From Mycobacterium sp. E796 (lineage in GTDB: Bacteria > Actinomycetota > Actinomycetes > Mycobacteriales > Mycobacteriaceae), in NCBI RefSeq assembly GCF_001672815.1, contig NZ_LZKK01000225.1:1-56913 (forward strand): DNA of 56,913 bases. The letters run 5' to 3'. Numbering within the stretch: the first letter of the stretch is position 1; each line of letters begins with the position of its first letter. The notes below the pieces were generated by a model that ran no database searches, had not been told where the DNA came from, and saw nothing but the letters and a program-made list of their open reading frames with translations. This document shows positions 33,442 through 42,194 of this stretch, piece after piece. Made by a program: the position numbers and the translations under genes.

Positions 33442-34430
33442 AGCGGTGTCTTTGTCTCAGACAACGCCTCCGGCAGCACGACCTCGCCCACGCGCTTGAG
33501 ATAGGGCCACGCGACTTCCGGTGGCAGCCCACCGCACAGCGGCGACAGGTTGAGTATCTCGCCGGCGCGGACCCGCGAAATCGCCTCCGGGACAGAGATA
33601 ATGATGTGCGATGTGCCCGAGGCGCGCAGCTCGTCGATGGTCTTCACGTGCGAGAAGCCGGCCGTCGTCTCGTCCCCGGGATTCCATGCGGCATAGGTAC
33701 GGACGTCGTGCAGCAGGTGCTCGCCGAGCTCTTTCCACGCCTGGTCCACGTCGTCGGCGACGAATACGACCGAGGGGGTGTCGCGGCTGGGGAACATCGT
33801 CGGGCCGGGCGTGTGACCGTGTTCGCGGCAGGCCTCCTCGTAGGCCTCCCGCATACCGGGTTCGTTGGCGTTGCCCAGCATGCCCAGCCCGTACCTACCG
33901 GCCCGGCGGGCCGCCGCCACGGTGCCGCCGCCCCACATCATGCCTGGCCCGCCAGCGGTGTGCGGGCGCGGCGTGACGGTGATCCGGCGCCCGTCCTTGC
34001 TGACCGTCTCGTCGGACAGCAGCGACCGCAGCAGCGCAAGCTTTTCGTCGGCGAGCCGACCGCGACCGCGCATCGCCACGCCGAAGTGCTCGAACTCCTC
34101 GGGCCGATAGCCCAGGGCCAGGATGTACGACGCCCGTCCCTTGCTGATGATGTCGAGGACGGCCATGTCCTCGGCGAGGCGCACCGGGTCGTAGAACGGG
34201 AGGATCAGGATGAGGCTCAGCGCCAAGCGCTCTGTCCTCGCGGCCACGGACGACGCCAATAACAACGGTGACGGCAGGTAGCCGTCCTCGGACCCGTGGT
34301 GCTCACAGAACACCGCGGCGAGGCCGCCATGATCCTCGGCCCACGCGCACATTTCGGGCACGGCGCCGTACAGCGCTACTCGCGGCGCTCCCCACGCGGG
34401 GGCGCGCATGTCGAAGCGCAGCGTGAACAC
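33438..34430 (-). CDS. LLM-class F420-dependent oxidoreductase
   Basis: A luciferase-like protein of 330 residues beginning MFTLRFDMRAPAWGAP. Typical blocks are CAWAEDHGGLAAVFCEHHGS, SLILILPFYDPVRLAEDMAV, KGRASYILALGYRPEEFEHF and RRAGRYGLGML. It probably reduces or oxidises a substrate with F420. AGGAG precedes the GTG at 34430. Its stop overlaps the P450 ATG (ATGA), forming a two-gene operon. The sequence just upstream contains a decayed copy of this gene's own 5' end and promoter. Confidence 0.88.
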   Translation of the reverse strand: MFTLRFDMRAPAWGAPRVALYGAVPEMCAWAEDHGGLAAVFCEHHGSEDGYLPSPLLLASSVAARTERLALSLILILPFYDPVRLAEDMAVLDIISKGRASYILALGYRPEEFEHFGVAMRGRGRLADEKLALLRSLLSDETVSKDGRRITVTPRPHTAGGPGMMWGGGTVAAARRAGRYGLGMLGNANEPGMREAYEEACREHGHTPGPTMFPSRDTPSVVFVADDVDQAWKELGEHLLHDVRTYAAWNPGDETTAGFSHVKTIDELRASGTSHIIISVPEAISRVRAGEILNLSPLCGGLPPEVAWPYLKRVGEVVLPEALSETKTPL

Positions 34431-34448
34431 CAGCGACTCCTAGCCAAC

Positions 34449-34624
34449 CTAATATTTGTATCGCGTACGGTACGTGCCCGCCAAGAGCTGCGTCAACGGG
34501 TAGTCGAAGACGTGAACGCGCCTCGGGTTTCCGCCCGCGCGCACATGTCGATCGGCGTGGCGTAGAGGTCGGCGGCGGGCCCAGCCCGGTCCGGGGCGCG
34601 CATGTCGAACCTGAGCGTGTACAT
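34449..34624 (-). pseudogene. Remnant of a second LLM gene 5' end joined to a foreign gene end
   Basis: From ATG at 34624 the frame reads MYTLRFDMRAPDRAGPAADL, then YATPIDMCARAETRG, clearly homologous to the first 40 residues of the intact LLM gene downstream. It stops after 43 codons. In another frame the following bases read VHVFDYPLTQLLAGTYRTRY and KY before a stop at 34449-34451, which looks like the C-terminus of a different protein. The upstream bases (TTAGGTT near 34635) also match the intact gene's promoter. This looks like a deletion scar of a former tandem arrangement. Confidence 0.65.
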
Positions 34625-34655
34625 CAGCTGCGGGTTAACCTAAGATTTGTTCTTT

Positions 34656-34672
34656 AGGATAGTGTCCACTTC
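34656..34672. promoter_or_regulatory. Possible degenerate TetR half-site before the DapB-like gene
   Basis: AGGATAGTGTCCACTT contains GATAGTG, also found as one half (GATAGTG on the minus strand, 31297-31303) of the operator at 31286-31305. The second half is poorly conserved. TAGGAT here also fits a -10 box. Confidence 0.25.
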
Positions 34673-34734
34673 CTTAACGGTTTAAGGGCAACGGCCGTCT
34701 CGACTTTCGGTACGCGCACTCAAGGAGGAGCAGG

Positions 34735-35841
34735 ATGACGACTCATCGCGTAGTGGTCTGGGCGACGGGCGGCATCGGATCGATCGCCATCCGCGCCATT
34801 CAGCGGCGCCCCAGCCTCGACCTGGTCGGCGTGTGGGTGCACTCGCCGGAAAAGGATGGCCAGGACGCCGGCGTACTCGCCAGCGGCGAGCCGATCGGCT
34901 TGAAGGCCACCAATGACGCCGACGCGCTGATCGCCCTGAAACCAGACTGCGTGATCTACGCGGCCAGCGGCCCCGAACGCGACGCGCTGGCGATCCCGGA
35001 TTACGTCAGGCTGCTCGAGGCGGGGATCAACGTCGTCACCACCAGCACCACGCGGTTGGTCAACCCGCACGCCTACGAACCGGCGGAGTGGCGCGACCAG
35101 CTCGTCGCGGCGGCCAAGCAGGGCCAGGTGTCGCTTTACGCGTCGGGGATCGAGCCGGGGTTCGCGGCGGACTACCTGCCGCTGGTGCTGTCCACGCAAT
35201 CGTCGTCGATCGAGAAGATCCACTCGTTCGAAATCGGCCTGTACGACGACTACGGCGTTCCCGACATCATGAGCGACGCGTTGGGTTTCGGTCGCCCGCT
35301 GGATTACCAGCCCTGGATCGGCTATCCGGGCGCGATCGCCGGCGAATGGCAGGGGCAGATCCGATTGATCGCCGATGCGCTCGGCGTCGAAGTGCGGGAA
35401 ATCCGTGAGACTTTCGACCGCGCGGTCACCAACCGCACCCTCGAGGTTGCCATGGGCACCGTCGAGGCCGGCACGTGTGGCGCGCTGCGCATGCAGGCGA
35501 TCGGGGTGGTCGACGGCCGCGAGGCGATCGTCATCGAGCACGTCACCCGGCTCGCGCACGACGTCGCCCCCGACTGGCCGACCGGGATCGGCGACCTGTC
35601 CTACCGCATCGCGATCACCGGCGACCCCGACATCGAGTGCACCCTGGCGGCCACGCTGAAGGATCCCCGCAAGGCCGGGATCGGGGGCATGACCTCCGGC
35701 GCGGGCGCGATGGTCGCCACCGCCATGCGCGTCGTCAACGCCGTGCCGTATGTCGTTGCGGCGGAACCCGGGCTACTGAGTTCGGTCGACCTGCCCCTGA
35801 CGATTCCAAAGCACGCTTTAGTCTGCCGGAGTGGCCTTTAA
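34735..35841 (+). CDS. DapB-like NAD(P)-dependent dehydrogenase
   Basis: A 368-residue protein with an N-terminal Rossmann domain ([20 protein letters not shown]) and a C-terminal dihydrodipicolinate-reductase-like domain ([48 protein letters not shown]). It resembles the 2,4-diaminopentanoate dehydrogenase/NAD(P)H-dependent amine dehydrogenase family, which is abundant in mycobacteria but mostly uncharacterised. AAGGAGG fixes the ATG. The stop overlaps the aminotransferase GTG by 11 bases. Confidence 0.83.
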   Translation: MTTHRVVVWATGGIGSIAIRAIQRRPSLDLVGVWVHSPEKDGQDAGVLASGEPIGLKATNDADALIALKPDCVIYAASGPERDALAIPDYVRLLEAGINVVTTSTTRLVNPHAYEPAEWRDQLVAAAKQGQVSLYASGIEPGFAADYLPLVLSTQSSSIEKIHSFEIGLYDDYGVPDIMSDALGFGRPLDYQPWIGYPGAIAGEWQGQIRLIADALGVEVREIRETFDRAVTNRTLEVAMGTVEAGTCGALRMQAIGVVDGREAIVIEHVTRLAHDVAPDWPTGIGDLSYRIAITGDPDIECTLAATLKDPRKAGIGGMTSGAGAMVATAMRVVNAVPYVVAAEPGLLSSVDLPLTIPKHALVCRSGL

Positions 35842-37024
35842 CCCGCTCGAGGAACTCACGCTGCAGCAACTCCGGCTGCGCACCAGCATGAAATGGCGCG
35901 CCCACGCCGACGACGTGTTGCCGCTGTGGGTCGCCGAGATGGATGTCGCACTGCCGCCCACCGTGGCCGAGGCCCTGCGCCGGGCGATCGACATCGGGGA
36001 CACCGGATATCCCTGCGGCACCGCGTTCGCCGAGGCGGTCAGCGAATTCGCGTCCCAGCGCTGGCAATGGCACGACCTGCAGGTCGGGCGCACCGCGATG
36101 GTTCCCGACGTCATGCTCGGCGCCGTCGAAATGCTGCGCCTGGTCACCGACCGCGGGGATGCCGTCGTCGTCAACCCGCCCGTGTACGCGCCGTTCTACG
36201 CATTTGTGTCACACGACGGCCGCCGGGTGGTCGAGGCGCCGCTGGACGTCGACGGCCGAATTGACCTGGGCGCCTTGGCGGACGCGTTCGCCCGGGCCGG
36301 CGCGTCGGGCGGCAAGGTCGCCTACCTGTTGTGCAATCCGCACAACCCGACCGGGTCGGCGCACACGTTCGAGGAGCTGCGCGCCGTCGCCGATCTTGCT
36401 CGACGGTTCGGTGTGCGAGTGGTCTCGGACGAGATCCACGCGCCGGTCATCTTGCCGGGTGCGCGTTTCGTCCCGTACCTGACCGTGCCCGGCGCGGAGA
36501 ACGCGCTGGCCCTGACGTCCGCATCGAAGGCGTGGAACCTCTCGGGCCTGAAGGCGGCGTTGGCCGTTGCCGGTCCGGAGGCGGCGGCGGACCTGCGCCG
36601 GATGCCGGAGGAGGTCAGCCACGGTCCGAGCCACCTCGGCGTCGTCGCGCACGCCGAAGCGTTCCGCAGCGGCGGCGAGTGGCTCGACGCACTGCTGAGC
36701 GGCCTCGACGCGAACCGGACGCTGCTGGGCGATCTGATCGCGGAACACCTTCCCGGCGTGAAATACCAATGGCCCCAGGGCACTTACCTCGCGTGGCTCG
36801 ATTGCCGCGAACTCGGTTTCGACGAGGAGGCCGGCGGGGGGCTGGCGGTGGTGGCGGACATGGCCGGACCGGCCCGCTGGTTCCTCGACCACGCCCGGGT
36901 CGCGCTCAGCTCAGGTCACGTCTTCGGCACCGGCGGCGCCGGGCATGTCCGGTTGAACTTCGCGACATCGAAAGTCATTCTCACCGAGGCGATTTCGCGA
37001 ATGGGCCGGGCACTGTCCCGGTAA
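35831..37024 (+). CDS. PatB/MalY-type PLP-dependent aminotransferase
   Basis: A 397-residue fold-type I enzyme. PLP-binding blocks are [34 protein letters not shown] (Asn for the pyridine OH), [11 protein letters not shown] (Asp for the ring N), and [15 protein letters not shown] with the Schiff-base Lys. The MalY/PatB subgroup usually has cystathionine beta-lyase activity and sometimes a regulatory role. I recall Rv2294 of M. tuberculosis as the corresponding gene. GTG at 35831 lies inside the end of the upstream gene, suggesting co-transcription. Confidence 0.88.
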   Translation: MAFNPLEELTLQQLRLRTSMKWRAHADDVLPLWVAEMDVALPPTVAEALRRAIDIGDTGYPCGTAFAEAVSEFASQRWQWHDLQVGRTAMVPDVMLGAVEMLRLVTDRGDAVVVNPPVYAPFYAFVSHDGRRVVEAPLDVDGRIDLGALADAFARAGASGGKVAYLLCNPHNPTGSAHTFEELRAVADLARRFGVRVVSDEIHAPVILPGARFVPYLTVPGAENALALTSASKAWNLSGLKAALAVAGPEAAADLRRMPEEVSHGPSHLGVVAHAEAFRSGGEWLDALLSGLDANRTLLGDLIAEHLPGVKYQWPQGTYLAWLDCRELGFDEEAGGGLAVVADMAGPARWFLDHARVALSSGHVFGTGGAGHVRLNFATSKVILTEAISRMGRALSR

Positions 37025-37104
37025 GCGCAAAACCGTTGCGCGACGGGACCAATAGGTGAGTTCAATTCTCGATATCGCCGGTGATATCGCAAATCGGAGT
37101 CGCC

Positions 37105-37683
37105 CTATGACCAGCTGACGGTACTCAGGCGACTTGTGTGATTTCCGCTAGCATCGAACGATTTTCGGCCACGCGGGAACCTACCCTCCGCGGGCTTCTT
37201 GATGCCCAACAGAAACGGCAACGCGGTCAGCTCCAACTTGGCCGTGGCGCCGAACCGGCCGAAACGGCTGCGCCGTGGCCGCACGGCCGGCACCTCCGAC
37301 GTGGCGTTTCACCTTCTGCTCCGCGACCTCGCCTTGGTGCACGACAAACTTCAGGGAGAGATTGTCCAGCTGCCCACAGCTCGCGCAGTCACAGGCGATG
37401 TCGGACTTGAAGCGCTCGCGCTTTGCGAGGAAAGCCTCGCGCATCCGCGACAGCCGCTCGCATACCAGCACTTTGGCGTTGCCGTCGGGCGCCCAGAAGA
37501 ACGCCGCTTGAAAGTTACAGGCCCTCCAGCTTGGCGAGTTTCAGCCCTTTGCCGGCGTCGATGACGGCTTCCAACAACCCGGCCACGGTTAGCTGCGCGT
37601 GCGCCAGTGCGTCCGGTTCCAGCTCATGTAGTGATGTATCCGCCGATGTCGGCGATCAGCAGTACCGCTTGCCGGATGGCCAT
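37105..37683 (-). pseudogene. Decayed DUF2652 (cyclase-homology-like) gene
   Basis: Four pieces of one protein occur in successive frames. MAIRQAVLLIADIGGYITT begins at 37683 and hits a stop; LEPDALAHAQLTVAGLLEAV and [14 protein letters not shown] follow; then [40 protein letters not shown] and [12 protein letters not shown]; then [20 protein letters not shown] and FLLGIKKP. This is the order of a DUF2652 protein with a C-terminal extension. At least two frameshifts and an internal deletion of perhaps 60 codons have occurred. It sits where Rv2295 would be expected. It accounts for most of the 770-base gap between the aminotransferase and dehalogenase genes. Confidence 0.75.
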
Positions 37684-37793
37684 GATGGGGGCAGTGTAAT
37701 TGTTGCCAGTTACCGTCTCAATGAATCTGCCACTGGACGAAATCGCGCTGCCGCGAGAGGCTTGCAGAGGTCTCACCCCCGGAGGAGCCGAAT

Positions 37794-38699
37794 ATGGATG
37801 TGCTGCGAACCCCAGACTCCCGATTCGAAAACCTGGAGGGCTATCCGTTCGTAGCGAACTACATCGACGTGACTGCAAGCGACACCCCGCCGCTGCGCAT
37901 GCACTTTCTGGACGAGGGCCCGGTCGATGGTCCACCGATCGTGCTGCTGCACGGCGAGCCGACGTGGAGCTACCTGTACCGCACGATGATTCCGCCGCTG
38001 GCCGACGCCGGCAACCGCGTGCTCGCGCCCGACCTGATCGGCTTCGGCCGCTCCGACAAGCCCAGCCGGATGGAGGATTACACCTACCTGCGCCACGTCG
38101 AATGGGTGACCTCGTGGTTCGAGCGCCTCAACCTGAAGGACGTCACCTTGTTCGTCCAGGACTGGGGATCGTTGATCGGCCTACGCATCGCCGCCGAGCA
38201 GGGTGACCGGATCGCGCGGCTGGTGGTGGCGAACGGTTTCCTGCCCACCGCCGAGCGCCCGACGCCGCCGGCCTTCCGCCTGTGGCGGGCGTTCGCCCGC
38301 TACTCCCCGGTGCTGCCCGCCGGTCTCATCGTCGCCTTCGGCACCGTCCGCCGGGTGCCCCCGAAGGTGCGGGCGGGCTACGACGCGCCCTACCCGGACA
38401 AGACTTATCAGGCCGGCGCCCGCGCGTTCCCTCAGCTGGTGCCGACGTCACCGTATGACCCGGCGATCCCGGCCAACCGGGCGGCGTGGAAGACCCTGGG
38501 CCAGTGGGACAAGCCCTGCCTGGCCATCTTCGGCAACAGGGATCCCATCCTCGGGCAAGCGGACCGCCCGTTGATCAAGCACATCCCGGGCGCGGCCGGC
38601 CAGCCGCACGCCCGCATCAAGGCCAGCCACTTCATCCAGGAAGACGCCGGACCCGAACTGGCCCGACGCATGCTGTCCTGGCAGCAGGCCCTACGCTGA
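37794..38699 (+). CDS. Haloalkane dehalogenase (Rv2296/DmbB-like)
   Basis: A 301-residue alpha/beta hydrolase. The nucleophile is Asp123 in VQDWGSLIG, with the adjacent Trp as a halide ligand; HGEPTW carries Glu55 near the halide site; Asp250 (GNRDPIL) and His279 (KASHFIQED) complete the triad. The opening [19 protein letters not shown] is what I recall for Rv2296, called DmbB in the M. bovis enzyme set. It hydrolyses carbon-halogen bonds; the physiological substrate is unknown. CGGAGGAG gives the ribosome binding site. Confidence 0.88.
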   Translation: MDVLRTPDSRFENLEGYPFVANYIDVTASDTPPLRMHFLDEGPVDGPPIVLLHGEPTWSYLYRTMIPPLADAGNRVLAPDLIGFGRSDKPSRMEDYTYLRHVEWVTSWFERLNLKDVTLFVQDWGSLIGLRIAAEQGDRIARLVVANGFLPTAERPTPPAFRLWRAFARYSPVLPAGLIVAFGTVRRVPPKVRAGYDAPYPDKTYQAGARAFPQLVPTSPYDPAIPANRAAWKTLGQWDKPCLAIFGNRDPILGQADRPLIKHIPGAAGQPHARIKASHFIQEDAGPELARRMLSWQQALR

Positions 38700-38706
38700 G
38701 CGGGAG

Positions 38707-39738
38707 CTAGCCGCTGTTGATCAGTCGCGTGACGCCGCGCATCAACACCCTGCTGGCCGCGTGGCGCGCCCGATCCACGGCGGAGCCGGTGTCCGGCGGC
38801 GCCGCGGCCCCCAAACGCGGGAACAGCGTGAGGGCGTTGGTGCGCTCGATCGCCGTGCGGGCGCCTGCATCGAGCCCCGGATAGGTTTCCAGGCCCGCGG
38901 CGAACAGCTTGCCGGCCGCGACGGGAGCGAAGGGCCAGTCGGAGCCGAAGGTGACGTGTCCCGGCTTCGCGAAGGCCAGCAGGCTGGGCAGCGCCGCGGC
39001 GCTCGACGACAACGCAGTGTCGAAGTAGAAGCTGGCGAAGTCGTCCAGGCTGTCCGTGACGCTCCGTCCGGTGTCGCTCAGGATGCCGAGCGCCATGCGG
39101 TGCGACGCGTACGGCACGAACCCGCCGGCGTGGCTGAGGATGAACCGGATGTTGGGGTACTTGCGGCAAATCTCGTTGCGGACAAGCAAATACGCCGCGC
39201 GAGTGGTGTCGAGCAGGAAGTCGGCCGCGAACGGCGGGACGCCGTCCACGACGGGGCCCGGCAGGTTGGCGGGGTGGATGAACACCACCGCCGAGCGCGC
39301 GTCCAGCACCGCAAACAGATCGTCCTGTCCGTCCTGGCCCAGATAGGTTCCCGCGCTGTTGGCGAGCACTACGACGCCGTCGGCGTGCAGGTCGCCGAGT
39401 GACCTGGCGACCTCGTCGACGGACTCTCGGAGATGCGGCATGGGGACGGTCGCGAAGAACCCGAACCGGTCGGGTTGGGCCCGTACGAGTCCAGCGAGGT
39501 AGTCGTTGAGGTCGCGGGCGAGCGAGGCGGCGTCCCTCGCGTCAGGCAGGAACGCGGTGCCCGGCGTGGACACCGACAGGATCGCGGTGGCGACGTTGAG
39601 TTCACCCATGGTCTGCAACGACGCCTCGGGGCTCCACTCCGGCAGCGCGCGGCCGCTCTCATCGTCGATCTTGGCCTTTAGCAACAGGTCTCGATAGAAG
39701 GACGGGATGGCGTGGTGGTGGGTGTCGATCCGCAACAT
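38707..39738 (-). CDS. Amidohydrolase-2 family (ACMSD-like) metal-dependent hydrolase/decarboxylase
   Basis: A TIM-barrel protein of 343 residues. Metal ligands are visible as MLRIDTHHHAIP at the N-terminus, VFIHPANLPG in the middle, RFILSHAGGFVPY and GSDWPFAP near the end, the pattern of ACMSD and 6-methylsalicylate-decarboxylase-like enzymes. It probably decarboxylates or hydrolyses an aromatic acid. AAGGGAGCAG before the ATG at 39738 decides the start; an ATG seven codons earlier lacks a site. Remains of another gene end 17 bases upstream. Confidence 0.87.
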   Translation of the reverse strand: MLRIDTHHHAIPSFYRDLLLKAKIDDESGRALPEWSPEASLQTMGELNVATAILSVSTPGTAFLPDARDAASLARDLNDYLAGLVRAQPDRFGFFATVPMPHLRESVDEVARSLGDLHADGVVVLANSAGTYLGQDGQDDLFAVLDARSAVVFIHPANLPGPVVDGVPPFAADFLLDTTRAAYLLVRNEICRKYPNIRFILSHAGGFVPYASHRMALGILSDTGRSVTDSLDDFASFYFDTALSSSAAALPSLLAFAKPGHVTFGSDWPFAPVAAGKLFAAGLETYPGLDAGARTAIERTNALTLFPRLGAAAPPDTGSAVDRARHAASRVLMRGVTRLINSG

Positions 39739-39755
39739 CGCTGCTCCCTTGTCGA

Positions 39756-39902
39756 TCAATGGGCTGGAATGCCCGCGCCGGCCAGGGTCGGCACGACTTC
39801 CTCATAGTGCCCTCTGGAGTGCCCCCAGATGCTAATTCCCTGGTGGGTGGCGGGCTCCCAGCTGGTCTCGTCGACATCGCCCTCGACCTCGCCCGATCGG
39901 AG
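39756..39902 (-). pseudogene. C-terminal remnant of an unidentified gene
   Basis: An open stretch of 49 codons without a plausible start, reading EGDVDETSWEPATHQGISIW, GHSRGHYEEVVPTLAGAGIP, AH and a stop 17 bases before the amidohydrolase ATG. The composition looks like a real globular C-terminus, and an in-frame stop at 39903-39905 cuts it off. I read it as the end of a gene once co-transcribed with the amidohydrolase. The family is not recognised. It covers most of the gap between the flanking genes. Confidence 0.4.
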
Positions 39903-39952
39903 TTAATGCGGTAGTCCTTGGCCGTCGCCGCCCGGGGTGCGACGATCTGCGA

Positions 39953-40399
39953 ATGGACATGGTAACGATGGGCCTTATGGGCACGGTCGTGGGTGCGTCG
40001 GCCATGGGCATCGCGGGCGTCGCGAGGTCCGCCGCCGACAACTTGCTCCCGGGGATGGTTTCGAGCACCAACAACAAGCACCAGATGAAGATGCACATCC
40101 ACGCGCAGCGCTGCGACGCCATCCAGCGCTGGCGAAGCGGCTTGGCGAATGCACGGGACGTCTACCAGCAATGGGCATGCGGCCCGCAAGCCGGCGATCC
40201 GCCCAATGTCGTCGGCGACGAATGGTTCGAGGGCTTGCGGCCGTACCTGCCGACCACCGGCGATGCGGCGGCATTGCGCACTGCCCACGAAGTGCATTGC
40301 GACAACCCGACTCTCGCGCTTCTGTCGCTCGAGATCGGGCGCATCGAACAAGAGTGGACCCATGAGGCCAAAGGGCATCGGCGCCGCCTACGCGATTGA
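39953..40399 (+). CDS. Hypothetical protein
   Basis: A 148-residue protein. The first 35 residues are weakly hydrophobic with small residues (MGLMGTVVGASAMGIAGVAR), perhaps a membrane-associated helix. The rest is helical with two cysteines (QRCDAIQRWRSGLANARDVY, HEVHCDNPTLALLSLEIGRI). The Cys/His/Trp-containing part is not recognised. No ribosome binding site is evident. The gene is convergent with the following hydrolase gene. Confidence 0.55.
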   Translation: MDMVTMGLMGTVVGASAMGIAGVARSAADNLLPGMVSSTNNKHQMKMHIHAQRCDAIQRWRSGLANARDVYQQWACGPQAGDPPNVVGDEWFEGLRPYLPTTGDAAALRTAHEVHCDNPTLALLSLEIGRIEQEWTHEAKGHRRRLRD

Positions 40400-40419
40400 A
40401 CAAGGCCGCTCGGCCGAGA

Positions 40420-41289
40420 CTATGCGGCGGCCGCCGCGCGGCATATCAGCTCGGCGAATTGCTTCGGGCATTCGAGCGGGGTGAAATGGCCGACGCCATC
40501 GACGGCGCTCAGGTGCACGCCGGCAAAGAAGTCGTCGAGGCGGTCCGACCACTGGCGGGGAAACAGTGGATCGTCGTCCGGCCACAGCACCGACGTGGGG
40601 GTGCTGATTCGTTCATCGCGCCGAGGCGGCTGTTCGGCCGGCGCGGTTGCCACCGTCCCGGCACCGGCCCGATACCAACCGATCGAGGCGATAAGTGCGC
40701 CAGGTGGCGAATACACAGCGAGGAGATGATCGAGGTCCGCGTCGGCGATGGTGAAAGCCGGGCCGGACCAGTGCGCCCAGAAGTGACGCAGATAGGTCCG
40801 CACGGCGTCGCGGTTTCCGTCGATCAGTTCCTCGCACAGTGACAGCTGGTGAAACGCTTGGTACCAGAACTGCCTCTGCGCGTTTGGCTCGAGGACACGG
40901 CTTCCCACGCCGGGCAATGGAGGCGACACCACCAGGTGTTTGACGACATCCGGACGGTCCTTGGCCAGAGACTGGGCGATGCGGCTTCCGATGTCGTAGC
41001 CGGCAACGACAGGTCGCCGCAAATCCAGTTCGTCGATCAGCGCGACGATGCTGCGCGCCTGGGCAGCGGCGCCGTATTCGCGTCCCGCATCGACACGGTG
41101 TTTGTCGGAGTGCCCGAACCCCCGCAGGTCAGGTACCACAACGTCAAAATCCTTGCCCAACAACGGGACAACGTGGCGGTAGTCGGTGTGGTCACCGGGC
41201 CACCCATGGAGCAGCATGACCGGTTGCCCACCCGCCCCGTGACGCTTGTAGGCCAGCCGGAAGCGGTCGCAGGGAGAACTCATCAGCAT
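40420..41289 (-). CDS. Epoxide-hydrolase-like alpha/beta hydrolase
   Basis: A 289-residue hydrolase. VMLLHGWPGDHTDYRHVV gives the HGWP oxyanion motif; the nucleophile elbow VAGYDIGSRIAQ carries Asp; LWPDDDPLFPRQW the acid and VDGVGHFTPLECP the histidine. The Asp nucleophile suggests an epoxide hydrolase or dehalogenase rather than an esterase. TACGTT lies six bases before the ATG at 41289, fitting a leaderless start; alternatively GGAGAA serves the ATG at 41283. Confidence 0.83.
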   Translation of the reverse strand: MLMSSPCDRFRLAYKRHGAGGQPVMLLHGWPGDHTDYRHVVPLLGKDFDVVVPDLRGFGHSDKHRVDAGREYGAAAQARSIVALIDELDLRRPVVAGYDIGSRIAQSLAKDRPDVVKHLVVSPPLPGVGSRVLEPNAQRQFWYQAFHQLSLCEELIDGNRDAVRTYLRHFWAHWSGPAFTIADADLDHLLAVYSPPGALIASIGWYRAGAGTVATAPAEQPPRRDERISTPTSVLWPDDDPLFPRQWSDRLDDFFAGVHLSAVDGVGHFTPLECPKQFAELICRAAAAA

Positions 41290-41363
41290 TTCTCCAACGT
41301 AGCCGCGGTCCGACTACGCGCCGATTTCGTCAACCCCGCCGGCACGAGTCCGGCCCGGTGCAA

Positions 41364-42092
41364 TCAGGCGGTGACGGCGAGTACGGCGTGAGCAAGTTCC
41401 GGCCGGCAGACCACCAGGTCGGGCAGCTTGGGGTCCGGTTGGTTGTAGGCCAGGGCCGACCCGTCGATGCGGGAGGTGTGCAGGCCGGCGGCGCGGGCCA
41501 CCGCGACGGGAGCGGCCGAGTCCCATTCGAACTGGCCGCCCGCATGCACGTAGACGTCCGACAGACCCTGGACAATCGACGCCACCTTGGCTCCGGCGGA
41601 ACCCATTTCGACGAGGACGCCGTCCAGCGCGTCGCGGACGGCTAGGGCGATGGCCGGCGGCCGGGTGCGCGAGACCACGATCCGCGGCTGGTCCGGTGGG
41701 ACGGGGGGCGCGTCGACGAGTGGCGTCGCCAAGGTGACCCCCTGGGCCGGCAGCGCCACCGCGCCGGCGGCGAGCTCACCGTCCTGCCAGAGCGCCACGT
41801 GCACCGCCCAGTCGACGCGCCCAAGCTCGGAGAATTCCCGCGTCCCGTCCAGCGGGTCGACGATCCAGACCCGCTGCGAGCGCAACCGCACCGGGTCGTC
41901 GGGGCCTTCTTCGGACAGCACCGCATCGTCGGGCCGCTCGCGAGCGAGCTCCTCCATCAGGAAGTCGTGGGACCGCTTGTCCCCCGCCGCTTTTCGCTCG
42001 GCGGCGTCGGCCTCGGCGAATTGCTCGCGCACCCCGAGCAGCAGCCGTCCCGCCTCCGCGGCCAGCCGCGCGGCCAGAGCATGATCATCCAT
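41364..42092 (-). CDS. cysQ: CysQ-like 3'(2'),5'-bisphosphate nucleotidase / inositol-phosphatase family
   Basis: A 242-residue member of the Li+-sensitive phosphatase superfamily. Metal-binding residues are visible in VLSEEGPDD, WIVDPLDGTREF and FEWDSAAPVAVARAAG. The short N-terminus and the SEEGPDD block resemble CysQ-type enzymes, which remove the 3' phosphate from PAP/PAPS in sulfate assimilation, but a fructose- or inositol-phosphatase role cannot be excluded. GAGG lies upstream of the ATG at 42092. Flanked by unrelated genes. Confidence 0.8.
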   Translation of the reverse strand: MDDHALAARLAAEAGRLLLGVREQFAEADAAERKAAGDKRSHDFLMEELARERPDDAVLSEEGPDDPVRLRSQRVWIVDPLDGTREFSELGRVDWAVHVALWQDGELAAGAVALPAQGVTLATPLVDAPPVPPDQPRIVVSRTRPPAIALAVRDALDGVLVEMGSAGAKVASIVQGLSDVYVHAGGQFEWDSAAPVAVARAAGLHTSRIDGSALAYNQPDPKLPDLVVCRPELAHAVLAVTA

Positions 42093-42181
42093 CGGTAATC
42101 CTCAATAAGTTGGTAGCGTTGACCAAATTTACCGTGCGACGATTCTTGCGGCAGCGCCACCCGGCTCGGCCGTTTCTGCCA

Positions 42182-42187
42182 TAACCT
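42182..42187 (+). promoter_or_regulatory. Probable leaderless -10 box
   Basis: TAACCT, seven bases before the GTG at 42195. Confidence 0.45.
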
Positions 42188-42194
42188 GGTAACC

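Noticed and set aside
23891..35841. A classical genomic island with integration site
   Set aside because: No tRNA gene, integrase, direct repeats or insertion sequence could be seen at either edge.
37138..37564. Short rightward frames in the aminotransferase-dehalogenase gap
   Set aside because: They are shadows of the minus-strand DUF2652 remnant, which explains the sequence better.
39953..40399. Phage or mobile-element origin for the hypothetical protein
   Set aside because: No integrase, transposase, terminal repeat or other phage gene lies nearby.
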